A stretch of 64,000 nt of DNA. Source: Guillardia theta CCMP2712 (lineage: Eukaryota; Cryptophyceae; Pyrenomonadales; Geminigeraceae). The number at the start of each line of letters is the position of its first letter. The stretch's first letter is position 1. The notes beneath the pieces are model-generated. The model ran no database searches. It worked only from the letters and a program-made list of their open reading frames with translations, and was not told the DNA's origin. The DNA is taken from the NCBI RefSeq assembly GCF_000315625.1, contig NW_005434668.1:874533-938532 (forward strand), in the 5' to 3' direction. The position numbers and the translations under genes were made by a program. Positions 20,925-33,408 of the stretch are shown one piece after another.

Positions 20925-23900
20925 GGCTGATCGGTGGCAGGCTGTTGAGTCTGCTCTTGTTCAATGTCACGACCACACATGCCAAGGTGTTCCGAGAAGT
21001 GGTTGTTTCCAGTGACAAGGTCATCTAACTAACTGTGTAAGTGTTGGTTTTTTTTTAACGGAAGTTCTGCGTTTATTCCAGTGGATTTACCTTACCAAGT
21101 TTATTTTTGATACTTCTGGAGAAGGGAAAGTTATCTACTCGATTCAAGCAGGAGGCCAACTTGTGAGAGAGCAGTTGCAGTTGTTCGTGCTTGTTCTAAC
21201 GTTGATAAGGCTTCTTCGAGCCCTGTTCAATGCTCCACGTGCAATGCATACTTGAATTGTAATGTTCTTCCTTGCAAGACGTCGAGTGAAAAGATATCCT
21301 GCAGCGTGCTCTCTGAGGTTTCTCCTCCTACCACTTGTCAATGCTCATCTGTTGATTCTTGTTCCCACAGGCGAAGATGCAAAACTTTGCCAATGGTACA
21401 TGTATGGTATCAAGTCCGTGGGTTGACTCCGTAAGCTGTGCCGAATACAATCAGGTCAGCATTCTCCTTTTACCATTGCCTTCCTTTTACCATTGCCTTT
21501 GTCCCTTCGTCTCCTCTCCTCCTCTTCCTCCTCCTCCTCCCCCCCACCCCCCCCACCCCTTCCTCCCCCCACCTCCAACATTTGGCTGTCAGCAACATTA
21601 TCATCAACAACAACAATAACTGCAGCAGCAACATCGGCAACACCACACTGACACCTCTTGTCTTGCCATTCCTTGCCTGTCCCCACGTGCTGTCTTCCAC
21701 GGGCGCAGAATTTGCAACTATCCTGGTCGGATTGTACTGCGAGCACGGCAGGATACACGAAGCTTCTCTTCTATTCGGATGTGAGAGTCGCTATTTTCAC
21801 CTTATTTGATTCTTCTTGTGCTTCGATTGATTGCGACATTCAGGTTGCAGACTCGTTTTCAAACTGGGATGCTGTCTATCACGATGAAACGTTGACCTGT
21901 GAAGACAGGAAAGAGTCGAGAGGAAAGGTGGCATGGGGTGTGACGGCCTTCTCAGGGTTGCACGTGCTGCTTTCGTTGTCAATTTGGAGCCAGGAATGAT
22001 CAGCCAGAGTGAAATCACAGTCTCGAAGTCAGGGGTTCCTCACATATGGTAGGATCTTGGCGATGACATGTGTAGTTGAGTTTGTAATGTGGCATTCTCT
22101 CGGATGTATCATACCTGTCTTGCGCTTGTGTTGCCACAAATGCATCTTTCACTCAAAGCTGACAGTCGGTCTTCAGGTATGTGGTGATCGCAAACTGTCA
22201 GGGATCTCTCAATCCGGTTTGTTGTCTCTTTCACTGTATATCCTCTTCACACTGTGTCAAGAACACTCCCAACATCGAAGCAGGGGTCAACATCAGGTGA
22301 GACTGAAGATTGGTGATGGTGGGGAAGTGGGGATGGGAGTGATGGGCTCACGACCATGAAGCTGGAGGTTTTCAAGAGATGACGATTTTCTCTTCTCACA
22401 GCCTGTACAACAAAGGGTGGACTCTCAACTCCGACCTGCAGATCTCGTGTAGAGGTTCTTGTCAATTCGGGGTTGACGAGCAGGTAGAAGTTTAGTAGAG
22501 TAGGTTGCTTGGTGGAACGGGGTGGAAATAGGAAGGACATAAGGGTGGAGAAGGAGGAGATGCGACAGGAGGAGATCGTGGCGATAGAGCTGCACGGGAA
22601 AGGAGGGTTGGGAGGGAGGGTTGGAGGGACAGCACTGGCGAGCAGGCGGAGTTGCTGAAGTTAAGAGGCAGGGCTTGTGGGCGATAACATTGAGTTTCCT
22701 CATCCTCTACACCCTTGAGGGACTGCTCTTCGTCTGCATTGCCCGTCATTTCATGCAAAAGAGAGTGAGTGACGATGCTACTTGCTCTCCTGGGTGTTTC
22801 CCTCTTGCAGTTCGCTCACCCTGCACCTTCGCTTCCTCGGGCTCCTGTCCCGTCTCTACCGTGAAAGTTACAGTTCTCCTCCTCCTCTCCCTCACCCTCC
22901 TCTTCCGTTTCTCTTCTTGAGAATAACAAGCTGCGGCAGCTCATGCACGAGCTTCACTGGTTCCTCTTCTTCGCCTTCTTCGCTTACTGGCTTGCGAGTG
23001 ACTTGGAGGTGAGGATGGACAAGGAGAAGCAGGAGGGAGGGAGGGGAGGAGGAGCAGGACCAAAACTTCGCTGACCTCTCGTACAAGTTTGCCTACTATG
23101 ATGGATATCAGAAGAGCGGTGTAGGAAATGATACGCTTAGCATTTTTGCGAGGTGAGAGGTGGAGGCTAGGGAAAGGAGGGACGTAGAGAGAAATTTCTG
23201 ACTTGGATGTCACAAAAGGAGCTTGGAGATGATGGGTTTCATCATCTTCATAAATGTGCTGATAGTGATCGCACGTGGGTGGCCCATCACGACGACCAAG
23301 TTGTCAAGTGAGAAACATGATTCCTCTCCCCTCTTCTCCCCTCCCCTCCGCTCCTTTCAATTTGATCTGCTCTTCACTCCTTCATCTCCTCTCCTCTCCT
23401 TTTCTTCTTCTCTTCACTCCTTTCTCTCCTCTCCTCTCCTATCCTCTCCTCCTTGCAATCTTGGTATCTTCCTGACTCCATTTTCCCCCCTCTCCTCCAC
23501 TTTGGCTCTTCTCCTTTGTTTCCTCTCCTCTCCTCTTTTCTTCTCCTCCACAGGGAAGAGTGAGAACGTGTTCTTGACTATGATCATCATCCTCGTCTAC
23601 GTGGCCCTCTACTTCGCCGACATGTGAGTGCGAGTCGAGAAGCAATCTCTTGTGTAGCTGATGCTCTTGCTGACAGGCTGAGGGCTCCAGGAGACAATTC
23701 TTATCTTTACAGCAACTGGGCAGGATACATGTTCATTGCTATGAACCTCGTCCTTCTCATCCTCTTCCTCAACCTCATCCGCAGGACATATGTGAGCTCC
23801 TCCTCCTCCTCCTCCTCCTCTACCTGTACGAGTCTCAACGGACAGACTCCTCCTCCTCCTCCTCCTCCTCCTCCTCCTCCTCCTCCTCCTCCTCCTCCTC

Positions 23901-24850
23901 CTCTTCCTCCTCCTCCTCCTCTCCTTCTTTCCGTCCACTTTTCTTCTGCTCTTTCTTCGTTCGACCGAACTGCTTCCTTCAATTTATTTTTGCATTCTGA
24001 AATTCTTCATTGTTTGTCAAGATTTTCGAGAAGCGACTCGTCAAGCGGCTCTTTTACCGGCGTTTTGCCTTCATCTTCTCGTTATGGTTCATCCAGGTGT
24101 GATTGCCTATATTCCAAACCTAAAACTCCTCTTTGTCCTCCTCCTCCTCATCATCATCATCATCATGATCACCACCACCATTACCATCATCATACCTTAC
24201 ATCCTTGTATTCTCTCCCCCGTCACCTCCGCGTTGTTCCCTTATGCTTCTGCAGCTGCCGATATTTGTCGGCATTGCGTCAAGTCTGTCTGTCTGGAACC
24301 AGGCCAAGGTCATGTACGCGATACAGCGAGGCATTCAGCTCCTCGCCTTCTGTCTCATCCCCCTCATTCAAAATCCTTCAAACGCCTACGAGGTGAGACA
24401 TTCTCCTAGCGAGCTCCTGATATTGACTATCACCCTCTTCCTCTCCTTGTCCTACCCCTCCTTTTCTCCTCCTCCTCCCCTCTATGCTTGTCCTACGATT
24501 GTCTCTGTCCGCCTCTCCAGATCTACTCTGTCGTCAACAACTACGATGCTCGCATCCCCTCCGTTGCCCGACAGCTGCGGGTGCAGCCCATGGGTGCCGT
24601 GAGCTCAGCGGGTACATCAACCCTCCTCTTCCCGCTCCCCCTGTGGCTGTGCTGACTGCGAGCAGGACTGCCTCCGGTGAACCCCAACATGCGAGTCAAC
24701 CTCGAGGAGGAGGAGAGGATGTCGTACAAACACAAAGGAGGTGAAGGGAACGGGGCAGGCGTGGGGAACGGGGCAGGAGTAGGCGCTGGGTATGGAGATG
24801 ATTCGGAGGAGGAGGAGGAGAACGGGAGAGAGGACAGAGAGAAGCATTAA
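20925..24850 (+). CDS. GPR180/TMEM145-like seven-transmembrane protein (GOST family)
   Basis: At least 13 exons. The first recognisable one (about 20926-21007) reads LIGGRLLSLLLFNVTTTHA, a signal peptide, then KVFREVVVSSDK; its ATG is not located. The ectodomain continues WIYLTKFIFDTSGEGKVIYS, then a Trp/Cys-containing exon (NWDAVYHDETLTCED), YVVIANCQ and LYNKGWTLNSDL. The membrane part contains WAITLSFLILYTLEGLLFVC, LMHELHWFLFFAFFAYWLAS, FIIFINVLIVIARGWPITTT (the hallmark ARGW-T-T of this family), VFLTMIIILVYVALYFADM, GYMFIAMNLVLLILFLNLI, IFSLWFIQ and LPIFVGIASSLSVW. The cytoplasmic tail is acidic and ends GREDREKH at TAA 24848-24850. Family members act in endomembrane or cell-surface trafficking and signalling; the ligand is unknown. 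Introns carry large TCC and TCATCA repeats. Confidence 0.8.
23798..23925. repeat. (TCC)n microsatellites within a receptor intron
   Basis: Two blocks of TCC/CTC, about 23798-23820 and 23848-23925, separated by 27 bp, in the intron after LNLIRRTY. A second mixed CTC/ATC repeat lies at 24138-24195 in the next intron. Confidence 0.95.
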
Positions 24851-24994
24851 TATAGGGAATGAATGAATAGAATTATTTTACGGGGCCAGCAGATTAACTT
24901 TTACAGCTTCAGATGCGAATGATGTCTACTCGAGTTCTCTCTGCTACTCGATGCAGACAGTCCTCGTCCTTGAGCTGAGCATGATTATCTGATG

Positions 24995-27947
24995 TCACTG
25001 CCCCTTCCTCGGGGTCTCCGTTGGCACATCCTCTCGCTCAGCTGCCTTCTCCTCCTCGTTCACTCGAGCTGCTTCTCCTTCGCCGGTAGCCTGTTGCTTG
25101 TCCTCGCCCGTAGCTTTGTCCTCCTCGCCCTTGGCCTTTTCCTCTTCAGGAGCTGCCTTCTCTTCACCAGCTCCCTTCACCGTGCCAGCAACCTCCTCCA
25201 TTTCTTGATCAGTCACCTTCTGCTGCTCCGGGTCAGCAGACTTCTCTCCTTCCGTAAGAGGGACAGGTTTGCTCGTGTCCGACTTCGCCGGCTCCATGAC
25301 GGAGTCGAAGTCCTTGTTGAGCTGCTGAGGGACGACAGGCTCCTGTCCTGGAGATTCCATGTCTTCGGGCTCACGGGCGACCACCTGAGGACTTTCTTCT
25401 TGCTTCTGTTCCGACATGTCGCGGATGTGACGATTGACGGGATGAATCGTAAGTTTGGCGAAGGTGCCGGCAGTGTTTCCCTTGACAAGCCTCCCAGGGT
25501 TCACACACAGCACGTCGCTAGCTCTTTTGGCGTAAGCGCAGAGATGTGAAGGGACGATAAGAACATCAGGGGTGTTCTGGAACTCAAGATGGTGATAGTT
25601 GCTCATAGCGAGCTGTGCTCCTTCTGCGGGAGGAAAGAGAGGATAAAAAGATTTCTGAAGGCGAAAGTCAGCGCACAAAATCGTTCACTGACCATGCAAA
25701 GATTGACCTGCTGAATGAGATGGTTGATCACCCGAGAGATTCTGTCTCCGTTAGAGATAGACGACTCGCATCCACAGATGTGCCTGACGATGTCCGTGGT
25801 CGTCACTCCGACGACGACCTCATTGATACGGAACATGCAAGGGTTGCCCATCATGCATAGAGAGACATCCATTGCGTTTTCTTGGTCAGAATGCAGCACC
25901 TGGAAAGCCGTCAGGACACACCAGTGCACGTAAGATTATTTTGCCTCGAATTCATCAAATGGAGGCTGGGGAAAAGTGTGTCTTGTATGCAAATCTTCGA
26001 GCGAAGGAACAATAATGCAAGTCGTCGACTGATTCAAACCTTGACGGATTCGTTCTCTCATGACGTTACGGACAAGCGTCAAAGTGTCTGGAGGATCGCC
26101 ATTGCTGAAACCTCCCGGGGTCCCGGCCTTGGATGGGTCGAGCAATCGATGCTGGTAGTCGACGAAAGGTCCGCAGAGGACCAGTACGTCTGGAGATTCT
26201 TTCCGCACGTACTCTAGCAAATCGTCCAGCGGAGAATAATTCAAGTCAGCACTGCAGGCACATGGTGAGGAGGATTTACAAAAGACTGCAAAGGAAACCT
26301 CGTGGTGTAGGGCCCAGAGGCCGCTACTATGCTCAGAGGTTGACCTCCAAGGAATTCTTTGGTTTCGTTGAAAATTGCCATCTGACCGGCGGGAGTCTTC
26401 ATGAGCGGAACTGAAGCATCCGAGTGAATCGAATGTGCAACAATGCAGTTTCCATCAGCATTTGTTCCGTGAATCACGACAATCTGTTCATATAAGGTCA
26501 ACGACTGTAAAATTGCTTTCAGTTTCACCTGTCCCGGAAACACCGCAAACTCTCCGCTTCTGGAAAGGTCCAGCTATAATCATGCGTTAATCTTTGACTT
26601 TCCACTACTGCAATCACCTTCACTCGTCGCCCATTCACTCCCTCAATAAACACCGAAGTTGCATTTATGAGGCCGGAATCCCCTTCAACACAAATCCTTC
26701 CACAGAACCACGCCAAATCTTGGGAGGGTGCATTGACCGGACTCAAACTGAAAGATTCTCCTGCCTTTTCAGCCTTCTCTTTCAACTGCAAAGGGTAGAA
26801 GGAATTGAGACCTTGAACCGTTAAGATAGCCAGGCTAACCTTCTCATTCTCGACGATTCTATCCGTATTTTCCATCAGACGATTCCTCAACGAGATGCAT
26901 TTCTGCTCTACTTTTTCAAACATGTATCTCCCAAATCCTCTTCCATTATCCTGCATCGCATCAGAAATAAATCGTTAGAAAAATTCTACATCACCGTCAA
27001 CCCTTGGAGTTGCTTTACTTCGCAGCGGCTCGATTCAGAGGATCCCCTTGAAGGTGCAGACGGCAAAGCCTGATGATGGGACATTAGCCACGGGACAACA
27101 AGAAGACAAGCTTGGAACCAGACCTCGTTGACGCTCTGGAAAACTTGAAGCTTATTGGATCTTCCAGAATACTTGGCTGAATCTGGAGTCTCACCCTGCA
27201 TCTTGGTGTCAAATAATGCGCATTGGAACACAGAATACTGACCATAGGAGACACAAGCTGGCTTGGCGTTGAAGGGAGGCACCGTAACTTTGAGCTTGAA
27301 GATGCTTGGAAATTTGCTCGGCGCTTCAATGGTGTAACAAAACTGTCCTTCGGAAGTTGATTCGCAGAATTCGCCTCCAATTTCAACTTTGATGAAATCT
27401 CAATTTGTCGGCAGTAACATAGGAATGCATCAGCTCACATGTACATCTCCGCCGTAGTTTGCAGCCATAGTTGATGACAAGCTCTCTTGTAACATGGAGA
27501 TAGATTCCTTGGTGTACAACTTCGATACCCCGACTCTACGGCTAGTTCTGCCCCCATCGAGATCTCGTGAGCATTGTGTTGATTGGAATCAGAACAAAAC
27601 ATCACCTCTGACCCTTCTTGTCAGATTTTCTGGAGAAGGAAAGTTTCAACGCTTGTAGATGTTCGACACGAGGTGGACCATCGATCGCGAGCTGAAAGTT
27701 GTCAGTGAAGTCTCGAGAGGTAAACAGCACAGGTCACCTGATCTGCATGGGATTCCCATCTGAAGCCTAGATCGGTGGCGGAGAAGTCGAACGTCTCACA
27801 CAGCTCGACACCTTCATCGAGGTGAGGAGAGAGTATCTCAACGGACATGAGTCTTTACATTGACCAATCAGTTCGTCCTGCCCCTGGATGTCGTGCCCCA
27901 GAGCCTTGAAGGTGTTGACGATCTCGGCTTCAGAGACGACCTTCATG
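24995..27947 (-). CDS. POLA2: DNA polymerase alpha B subunit (POLA2/Pol12)
   Basis: Regulatory B subunit of polymerase alpha-primase, needed for replication initiation. Multi-exon, minus. ATG 27947 opens MKVVSEAEIVNTFKALGHDI, then VELCETFDF, matching the small N-terminal helical domain. The linker includes DSFVTPLKRRANF and KYSGRSNKLQVFQSVNE. The OB fold is DLAWFCGRICVEG…FPGQV. The calcineurin-like (inactive phosphoesterase) domain runs SIVAASGPYTT, ESPDVLVLCGPFVDYQHRLL, CIIVPSLEDLHT, NEVVVGVTTTDIVRHI, QKSFYPLFPP, DVLIVPSHL and VNPGRLVKGNTAGTFAKLTI. The family normally ends near here; this copy has about 130 more residues, rich in Glu, Lys and Ala, ending TPRKGQ at 24995. The last exon is 25666 to 24995. 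Exon ends in the middle of the gene are approximate. Confidence 0.9.
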
Positions 27948-28696
27948 TCTGCAATGCGTGAGAGGTCAACTCGTTGACACAGCTGTACAGCACGAGAGGT
28001 TGTAGTTTAGTGAGAACACGACTGTTCCTTCGCTGCAATCCCACTTCTACCGCAGAGTCCCTTCATGGACCTTCAAAACTACCAAACAGACAAAATGGCA
28101 TCCATGCCTCCAAATACGTATGATCACGAACTGCATGGCTCTGATACATGACTACACCTTGCCCTGCCGATCTGAGCACTCCTTTAACCTCCGGATTCTG
28201 CGGAATTCTGCCGATAATAGGACAGCAAGCATCGATTCTTTCCCATCCCACCTCGGCACTTCATCCTCTAACTCTGAAAATCCTCTTCAAGTATGTACTG
28301 CTCCCATCCCCCTCCTCCTCTCCTGCCGCCATCCCAAACACGCCTCTCCCGCGCATTTTCCGCCGACGGGAGATTTGGCGGGAAGGGTAGTGGCACATGG
28401 CATTCTGGCCTGGTGGGGTAGGGTACTCGGTTTGATACCTTACAGGGGTACTTTGAATGAGGAAAGAGGGGGTTCAGATTAACGACCAGGGTACGGTTCA
28501 GGGGAGGGGTGCGAGGGGGATGAAGTATTGTGCTGTATGAGTAGAAGCGCCCATTCAGAACGGACCCACATGAACAGCATGGCTAGAGCGAGAGGGCTGA
28601 GAACAATCTCCTGTAAAACTCAACGACAGTCCAAGGTGAAAGCAGTTTAAGGTCGAGTGTAAGAACATGAACAAGTCATGGGATGTCAGCTAGTGC

Positions 28697-28733
<37 letters not shown>

Positions 28734-28833
28734 GCAAGTAAGGTATGGGGACACACGAAGGAGCCCTCAATCAATGATACGAGTCTTTAGACTTTGGTAG
28801 ATTTCTACGTCTGTCAGATTTAATCCCCTTGCG
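27948..28833. repeat. Divergent intergenic region with GGGGTA island 4 and (CAA)n repeat
   Basis: 28410-28520 carries GGGGTAGGGTACTCGG, ACAGGGGTACTTTG, CCAGGGTACGG and AGGGGAGGGGTGCGAGG, the same word family as the other islands. 28695-28733 is a perfect (CAA)12-13 run. 28180-28380 is C-rich without a recognisable gene. The region separates the POLA2 start (-) from the transferase start (+). Confidence 0.7.
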
Positions 28834-31800
28834 ATGTTTTTGAATCGCACAACTGTGCTTTTTGCCTTCTCCCTGGTCCTCTGCTGCTCGATATCTATGT
28901 GCAATGATGTTGATGAAAGCGATTCTGGCCCGTACATAAGTGCAATCATGTGTGGACGAAACGACTTTCGACGAGGAGACTTTGTTGGCCGCTTGCAGAA
29001 TTCTTTGGATTTCTTGTCCTTTCAATCCAAGGAATCGGGATTGACAATGGAAGTCATCGTTGTCGAATGGAACCCCTTCCTTGACACTCCATCCTTGGCA
29101 ACGCTGGTGCGAAAACCTCCCGAGTCTCATCTCAGTGTCAGGATCATCACCGTCGACAAGGCATTTCATGATCAACACGTGCTCGGGTCAGGGCAAGACT
29201 TCTTCGAGTTCATGGCCAAGAACGTCGGCGCTCGCAGAGCCCGCGGAAAGTTCATTCTCATCACCAACGGTGACGTCATCCTCAACGACGCTCTCTTCGA
29301 GATGCTCGCCTCCCGCCGCCTCCAGCAGGACGCCTTCTACCGCATCGCCCGCACAGACCTGCCGGGGATGATGGACCCTCTCTCGCCGCTGGCCATGCGG
29401 CTGTCGGCGGTCTCAGAGCTCGTGGAGATGCTCAAGCCGGAGAGGACGTGCGCGCGGGGAGAGAAGGAGTGTCCGGGGGAGTACAACAGGGGGATCTGCG
29501 AGAGCGGGGGGGCGCTAGAGGGGGAGGCGCGAGGGAGGCACGAGGGGGACCGGGACGCGGCGTATCTACCGGCAGCAGGAGACTTCTTCCTGGCGTCACG
29601 GGAGGTATTCCATCGGCTCGGGGGGTACCACCAGGTACCGAGCACGACGCACTTGGACTCGCTGCTGGTGTGCAAGGCACGGGGGCTGGGGGTACGCCAG
29701 GTGGTGCTGCTGCAGCCTTGCATGATGCTCCACCAGCGTCATCCGGCTCCGATGCAGTCGCTACGATACATATATCCCGGTTGGGAGCTGAGCGAAGAGA
29801 ACTGCAAGGCGAAGGAGGAGGAGGCGAGGAGCTTCATGGCGGGGCTAGGAGGGGAGGGAAGGAGGGGAGAGGAGGAGTGCGGGGGGTCAGGGGCGAGCAT
29901 GAACTGCGAGTGGGGGTATCCAGGGGAGAGGTTTAGGGAGGAGGAGGTAGGGGAGGCGGGGGCAGGGGACTGGCAGTTCCTGACACACGGGGGGAACAAC
30001 GACGAGGACGTGGAAGTGCTGGTGCGGGACTGGTCTGTCAATATGCATGACAGGCTCAAAGTGATTCGCAACTCGCTGAATAGCGGCGTCATGGCGGACT
30101 CGATCTGGAAGCAGATGTACGTGCTGGCCCTGTTGCGGAGTGTTGCAGCTGCAACCGCTGAGCAGTCAAGGTGAAGTTCGGCCTCAACTGCTCGGAGAGT
30201 GACATCACCCTGCAGGGCCTGCAGTCTCGAAGTTTATTCCCGATGGCAGGAAGATTACCCTTCCATGGACATCGGAGACTGGTACAGGATGTATGGGACC
30301 AAGACTTGTAGGGACCCTGTCCCGATGATTTCTCCGTGGGAGGAGAATCGATCAGCACCGACTCGAGGAGAGACATGCGGGGCCGGGCTGAGGGACGAGA
30401 ACTTGTACTTGAGCATCGTGGCATCGGGAAGGTATGATGACCTGCGAGGAGATTTTCCCGGCAGACTGCAGAACTTGATTGACATCACATCTGCGCTGGC
30501 TGACGCATATCTTCTCCCTGTGGAGATGATAATTGTAGAATGGAATCCCACGTACATCTACAGCGGAGGGAAGAAACACACAGTCAAGCTCAGTGACTTG
30601 CTGAAGAAGCCCGAGAATTCCTCTCTTGCCGTCAGAGTTGTCACCGTCGATCAGGACTTTCATCTGCGATCTGGAGGAAGGGGGTCAGCAAATTTCCTCC
30701 AGTTTGCGGCCAAGAACGTCGGCGCTCGCAGAGCCCGCGGAAAGTTCATCCTCATCACCAACGGTGACGTCATCCTCAACGACGCTCTCTTCGAGATGCT
30801 CGCCTCCCGCCGCCTCCAGCAGGACGCCTTCTACCGCATCGTCCGCACAGACCTGCCGGGGATGATGGACCCTCTCTCGCCGCTGGCCATGCGGCTGTCG
30901 GCGGTCTCAGAGCTCGTGGAGATGCTCAAGCCGGAGAGGACGTGCGCGCGGGGAGAGAAGGAGTGTCCGGGGGAGTACAACAGGGGGATCTGCGAGAGCG
31001 GGGGGGCGCTAGAGGGGGAGGCGCGAGGGAGGCACGAGGGGGACCGGGACGCGGCGTATCTACCGGCAGCAGGAGACTTCTTCCTGGCGTCACGGGAGGT
31101 ATTCCATCGGCTCGGGGGGTACCACCAGGTACCGAGCACGACGCACTTGGACTCGCTGCTGGTGTGCAAGGCACGGGGGCTGGGGGTACGCCAGGTGGTG
31201 CTGCTGCAGCCTTGCATGATGCTCCACCAGCGTCACCCGGCTCCCGTACCAGAGATGAACTATATCCACACAGGCTGGGAGCTGAGCGAGGAGAACTGCA
31301 AGGCGAAGGAGGAGGAGGCGAGGAGCTTCATGGCGGGGCTAGGAGGGGAGGGGAGGAGGGGAGAGGAGGAGTGCGGGGGGTCAGGGGCGAGCATGAACTG
31401 CGAGTGGGGGTATCCAGGGGAGAGGTTTAGGGAGGAGGAGGTAGGGGAGGCGAGGGCAGGGAACTGGCAGCACTTGAGTTCATCAGGATATTCAGATCTA
31501 GTGGAGCGACTGAGGAAGCAGGGAGGGGCCCTGCATTCAAGTGATGAGGCAGCGCTCAAAGCGGGAAGGAAGCGATCGAGAGGGCACGAAGAGAACTTTC
31601 GGGTCGTGTTCTGCGTTGCGACGACGCCACAGCGGGTCAACCAGATAGGAGGAGTGCTCGACTCGATCAAGGGACAAGATTTCCACCCGGACACGATCTA
31701 CCTCTCTCTGGTCGATGTCGTGGATGTCCCAAAGTGGATCTTAGAGGACCGGCGGATCCACGTCATCACTCATCCTCCTACAGACGGTCATAGTGGTGAC

Positions 31801-32547
31801 TTGGGCCCCATCCACAAGCTCCTGGATTGCGCTGGACGGGAAAACGAGGCCAACACAGCTATCATCACGTTTGATGACGACATGTAAGCTTCGATGCTTT
31901 CCGCTGTGATGAAGTGAGGGAATGGATGTGCAGGATTCTTTCCCCGATGCTAGCAGGTCGTCTTGTTCAGGCTAGCAAGAGATGGCCGGAAGCTGCGATA
32001 GGATTTTCAGGTTGGAACGTCGACAAGTTCAAGTTCAGGTCTCCTCCTTCCTTCGAGCCCGAAGATTTCATCGGGCAGCACACGGTGAGAGAAGGATCAG
32101 AACCGATACATACAAGCGATTGACGTCATTTCTTGCCCGATCAGCCCTGGAACCTTCTGCCTAGCCGTGTGGACGTGCTCGAGGGGTACGCGGGTGTCAT
32201 GTAAGGGCGACTTACTTACCTGTCGCACTTGACTAACACGCTACAGATATCGACGAGGATTGCTGGACCTCGACGGCATTGCCACCATCGTCAACGGACC
32301 GCAAGCAGCTCGTTATGCTGATGACGTCTGGATCAGCGGCTTCCTGTCCGCGTGGGAGATTCCAAGGATGGTCATTACAGTGAGAGAGGAAGGACCCCTC
32401 GAAGTGAAGGAAACAGGCATGTCGTTCAAAGTGATGTTCGGAGAGCTGTGGAAACATGCAGAGCTTGTCACGGATCGTCTCAGGAACCATGGCGATCGAG
32501 CGTTGAGGAACCAGCGAGTCGTGCAGCACTTCGACGGGTTATGGTAG
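28834..32547 (+). CDS. Secretory glycosyltransferase-like protein with a duplicated N-terminal module
   Basis: Exons 28834-30170, 30216-31883, 31934-32084, 32145-32200 and 32247-32547 join in phase (1170 residues). ATG 28834 opens a signal peptide (MFLNRTTVLFAFSLVLCCSI). Two modules follow (about residues 30-440 and 480-950), each with R.DF.GRLQN, VIVVEWNP or IIVEWNP, KNVGARRARGKFILITNGDV (a GT2/GT-A-like nucleotide-sugar fold with GDV) and GDFFLASREVFHRLGGY. From about residue 960 a third domain begins VVFCVATTPQRVNQIGGVL and includes IITFDDDMILSP, with a DDD motif that fits metal/nucleotide-sugar binding, then GFSGWN and YADDVWISGFL. A Golgi or ER location is likely. Substrate unknown. The 45-bp intron at 30171-30215 joins the modules; without it the first looks like a separate gene ending at 30174. 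Confidence 0.78.
29215..29748 (+). repeat. Near-identical intragenic duplication, copy 1
   Basis: Matches 30709-31242 at a fixed offset of 1494 bp with only a few substitutions seen by eye (ATTCTC/ATCCTC, GCCCGC/GTCCGC giving Ala/Val, CATCC/CACCC). Flanking parts of the two modules are far more diverged, both at protein and at DNA level. Confidence 0.93.
30709..31242 (+). repeat. Near-identical intragenic duplication, copy 2
   Basis: Second copy of the block at 29215-29748. A further shared block follows in both modules (29776-29962 and 31270-31456, ELSEENCKAKEEEARSFMAG onward), separated by a diverged 30-bp piece. The identity at silent sites indicates recent duplication or gene conversion. 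Confidence 0.93.
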
Positions 32548-32795
32548 GAATCAGTCGGGAAGAGCCTCATCTTGATTTAACGCGTGCTGCGTGTAAACTT
32601 TGTGTGAATGGCCGAGGTAGATGTTTTCACTCTCATCGTGCCTAGAGCAGATCAGTCTGTTTCTCCTGCATACTGTCTGTATCATCAGCTTCTTGAGTGC
32701 TTCGTTTCGATCATCTTGATTTGGACCATGTGGTAGACCGCTCAATGTTTACCGACAAGTTCCAGCGAATGAACATGATTTTCTGAAATTTGTTT

Positions 32796-33408
32796 TTAAA
32801 TGTTGTCGAGAAGTTTCTGTATTTCAGGAGTATTCACTCCTTCTATTGTTTTTTTAAGGGCTCCTTTCTGCATGTGTACGATGTTCAACAACGGATTTTC
32901 GCAACAAGTTCCAAAGTTACCTTGTAGAACAAGAAGACCGGTTTCAGCTTATCCTTGTATTCTTTGAGAGATCCTATCTGTTATCAAGTCACACAAAGAT
33001 CCAATTGGGAAGCTCCAACCTTATCCGCTGCCGCACAACAAAACTTGATGTCCTCGTTATCTAGCGACGTGCGATACAACATAGGTTTGATGCACTCGCA
33101 AGGCCCCGCCCAACTCTGAAAGACCTCAACAACTAACAAGATGTCATAATTAATGATCAAGCTCATGACAGTGAAGACAAAAAGAAAATAATGAGTGGTT
33201 TGATCAGTGAGAACAGATCTACAATAGGACAAGCAATGGTCACAATCGGATAGTTCACGGGCCAAAATGAGAGAAAGACCGCGAGTGAGGCAAAGAGGAG
33301 GGAGATAGTTTCTCATCTGCACTCACAGACAAGATCGCCTCCTATCACATCCTTGAACGATGGCTCGTCCGTCACAACCGTTTGGAACTCTTTCACTTTC
33401 CCCGCCAT
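32796..33408 (-). CDS. Thioredoxin-like protein with AGPC active site
   Basis: Exons (minus) 33408-33327, 33132-33020, 32977-32921 and 32867-32796 join in phase (107 residues), the length of one thioredoxin domain. It starts MAGKVKEFQTVV. Core: VEVFQSWAGPCECIKPM, then KFCCAAADKIGSLKEY, the cis-Pro loop KPVFLFYK and GVNTPEIQKLLDNI. The CGPC redox motif is AGPC, so the N-terminal attacking Cys is missing; a Cys two residues after the second Cys (CEC) might substitute. The style of the C-terminal helix (GVN.P.LQ) resembles the thioredoxins linked to axonemal dynein and NDK-thioredoxin proteins, which would fit a flagellate, but this is inference. The 43-bp intron at 32978-33020 is needed to avoid tandem stops. 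Confidence 0.82.

Noticed and set aside
23609-23982. Poly-Arg and poly-Gly minus-strand ORFs
   Set aside because: Created by the TCC microsatellite in the receptor intron.
30172-30199. Two separate tandem glycosyltransferase genes
   Set aside because: A 45-bp GT-AG intron at 30171-30215 removes the stop and joins both modules in phase; the second has no ATG or signal peptide of its own.
29432-31430. ORFs on other frames (Arg/Gly/Ser/Pro-rich) in both copies of the duplicated block
   Set aside because: They are duplicated only because the DNA is; the sense frame alone shows conserved motifs and continuity over introns.
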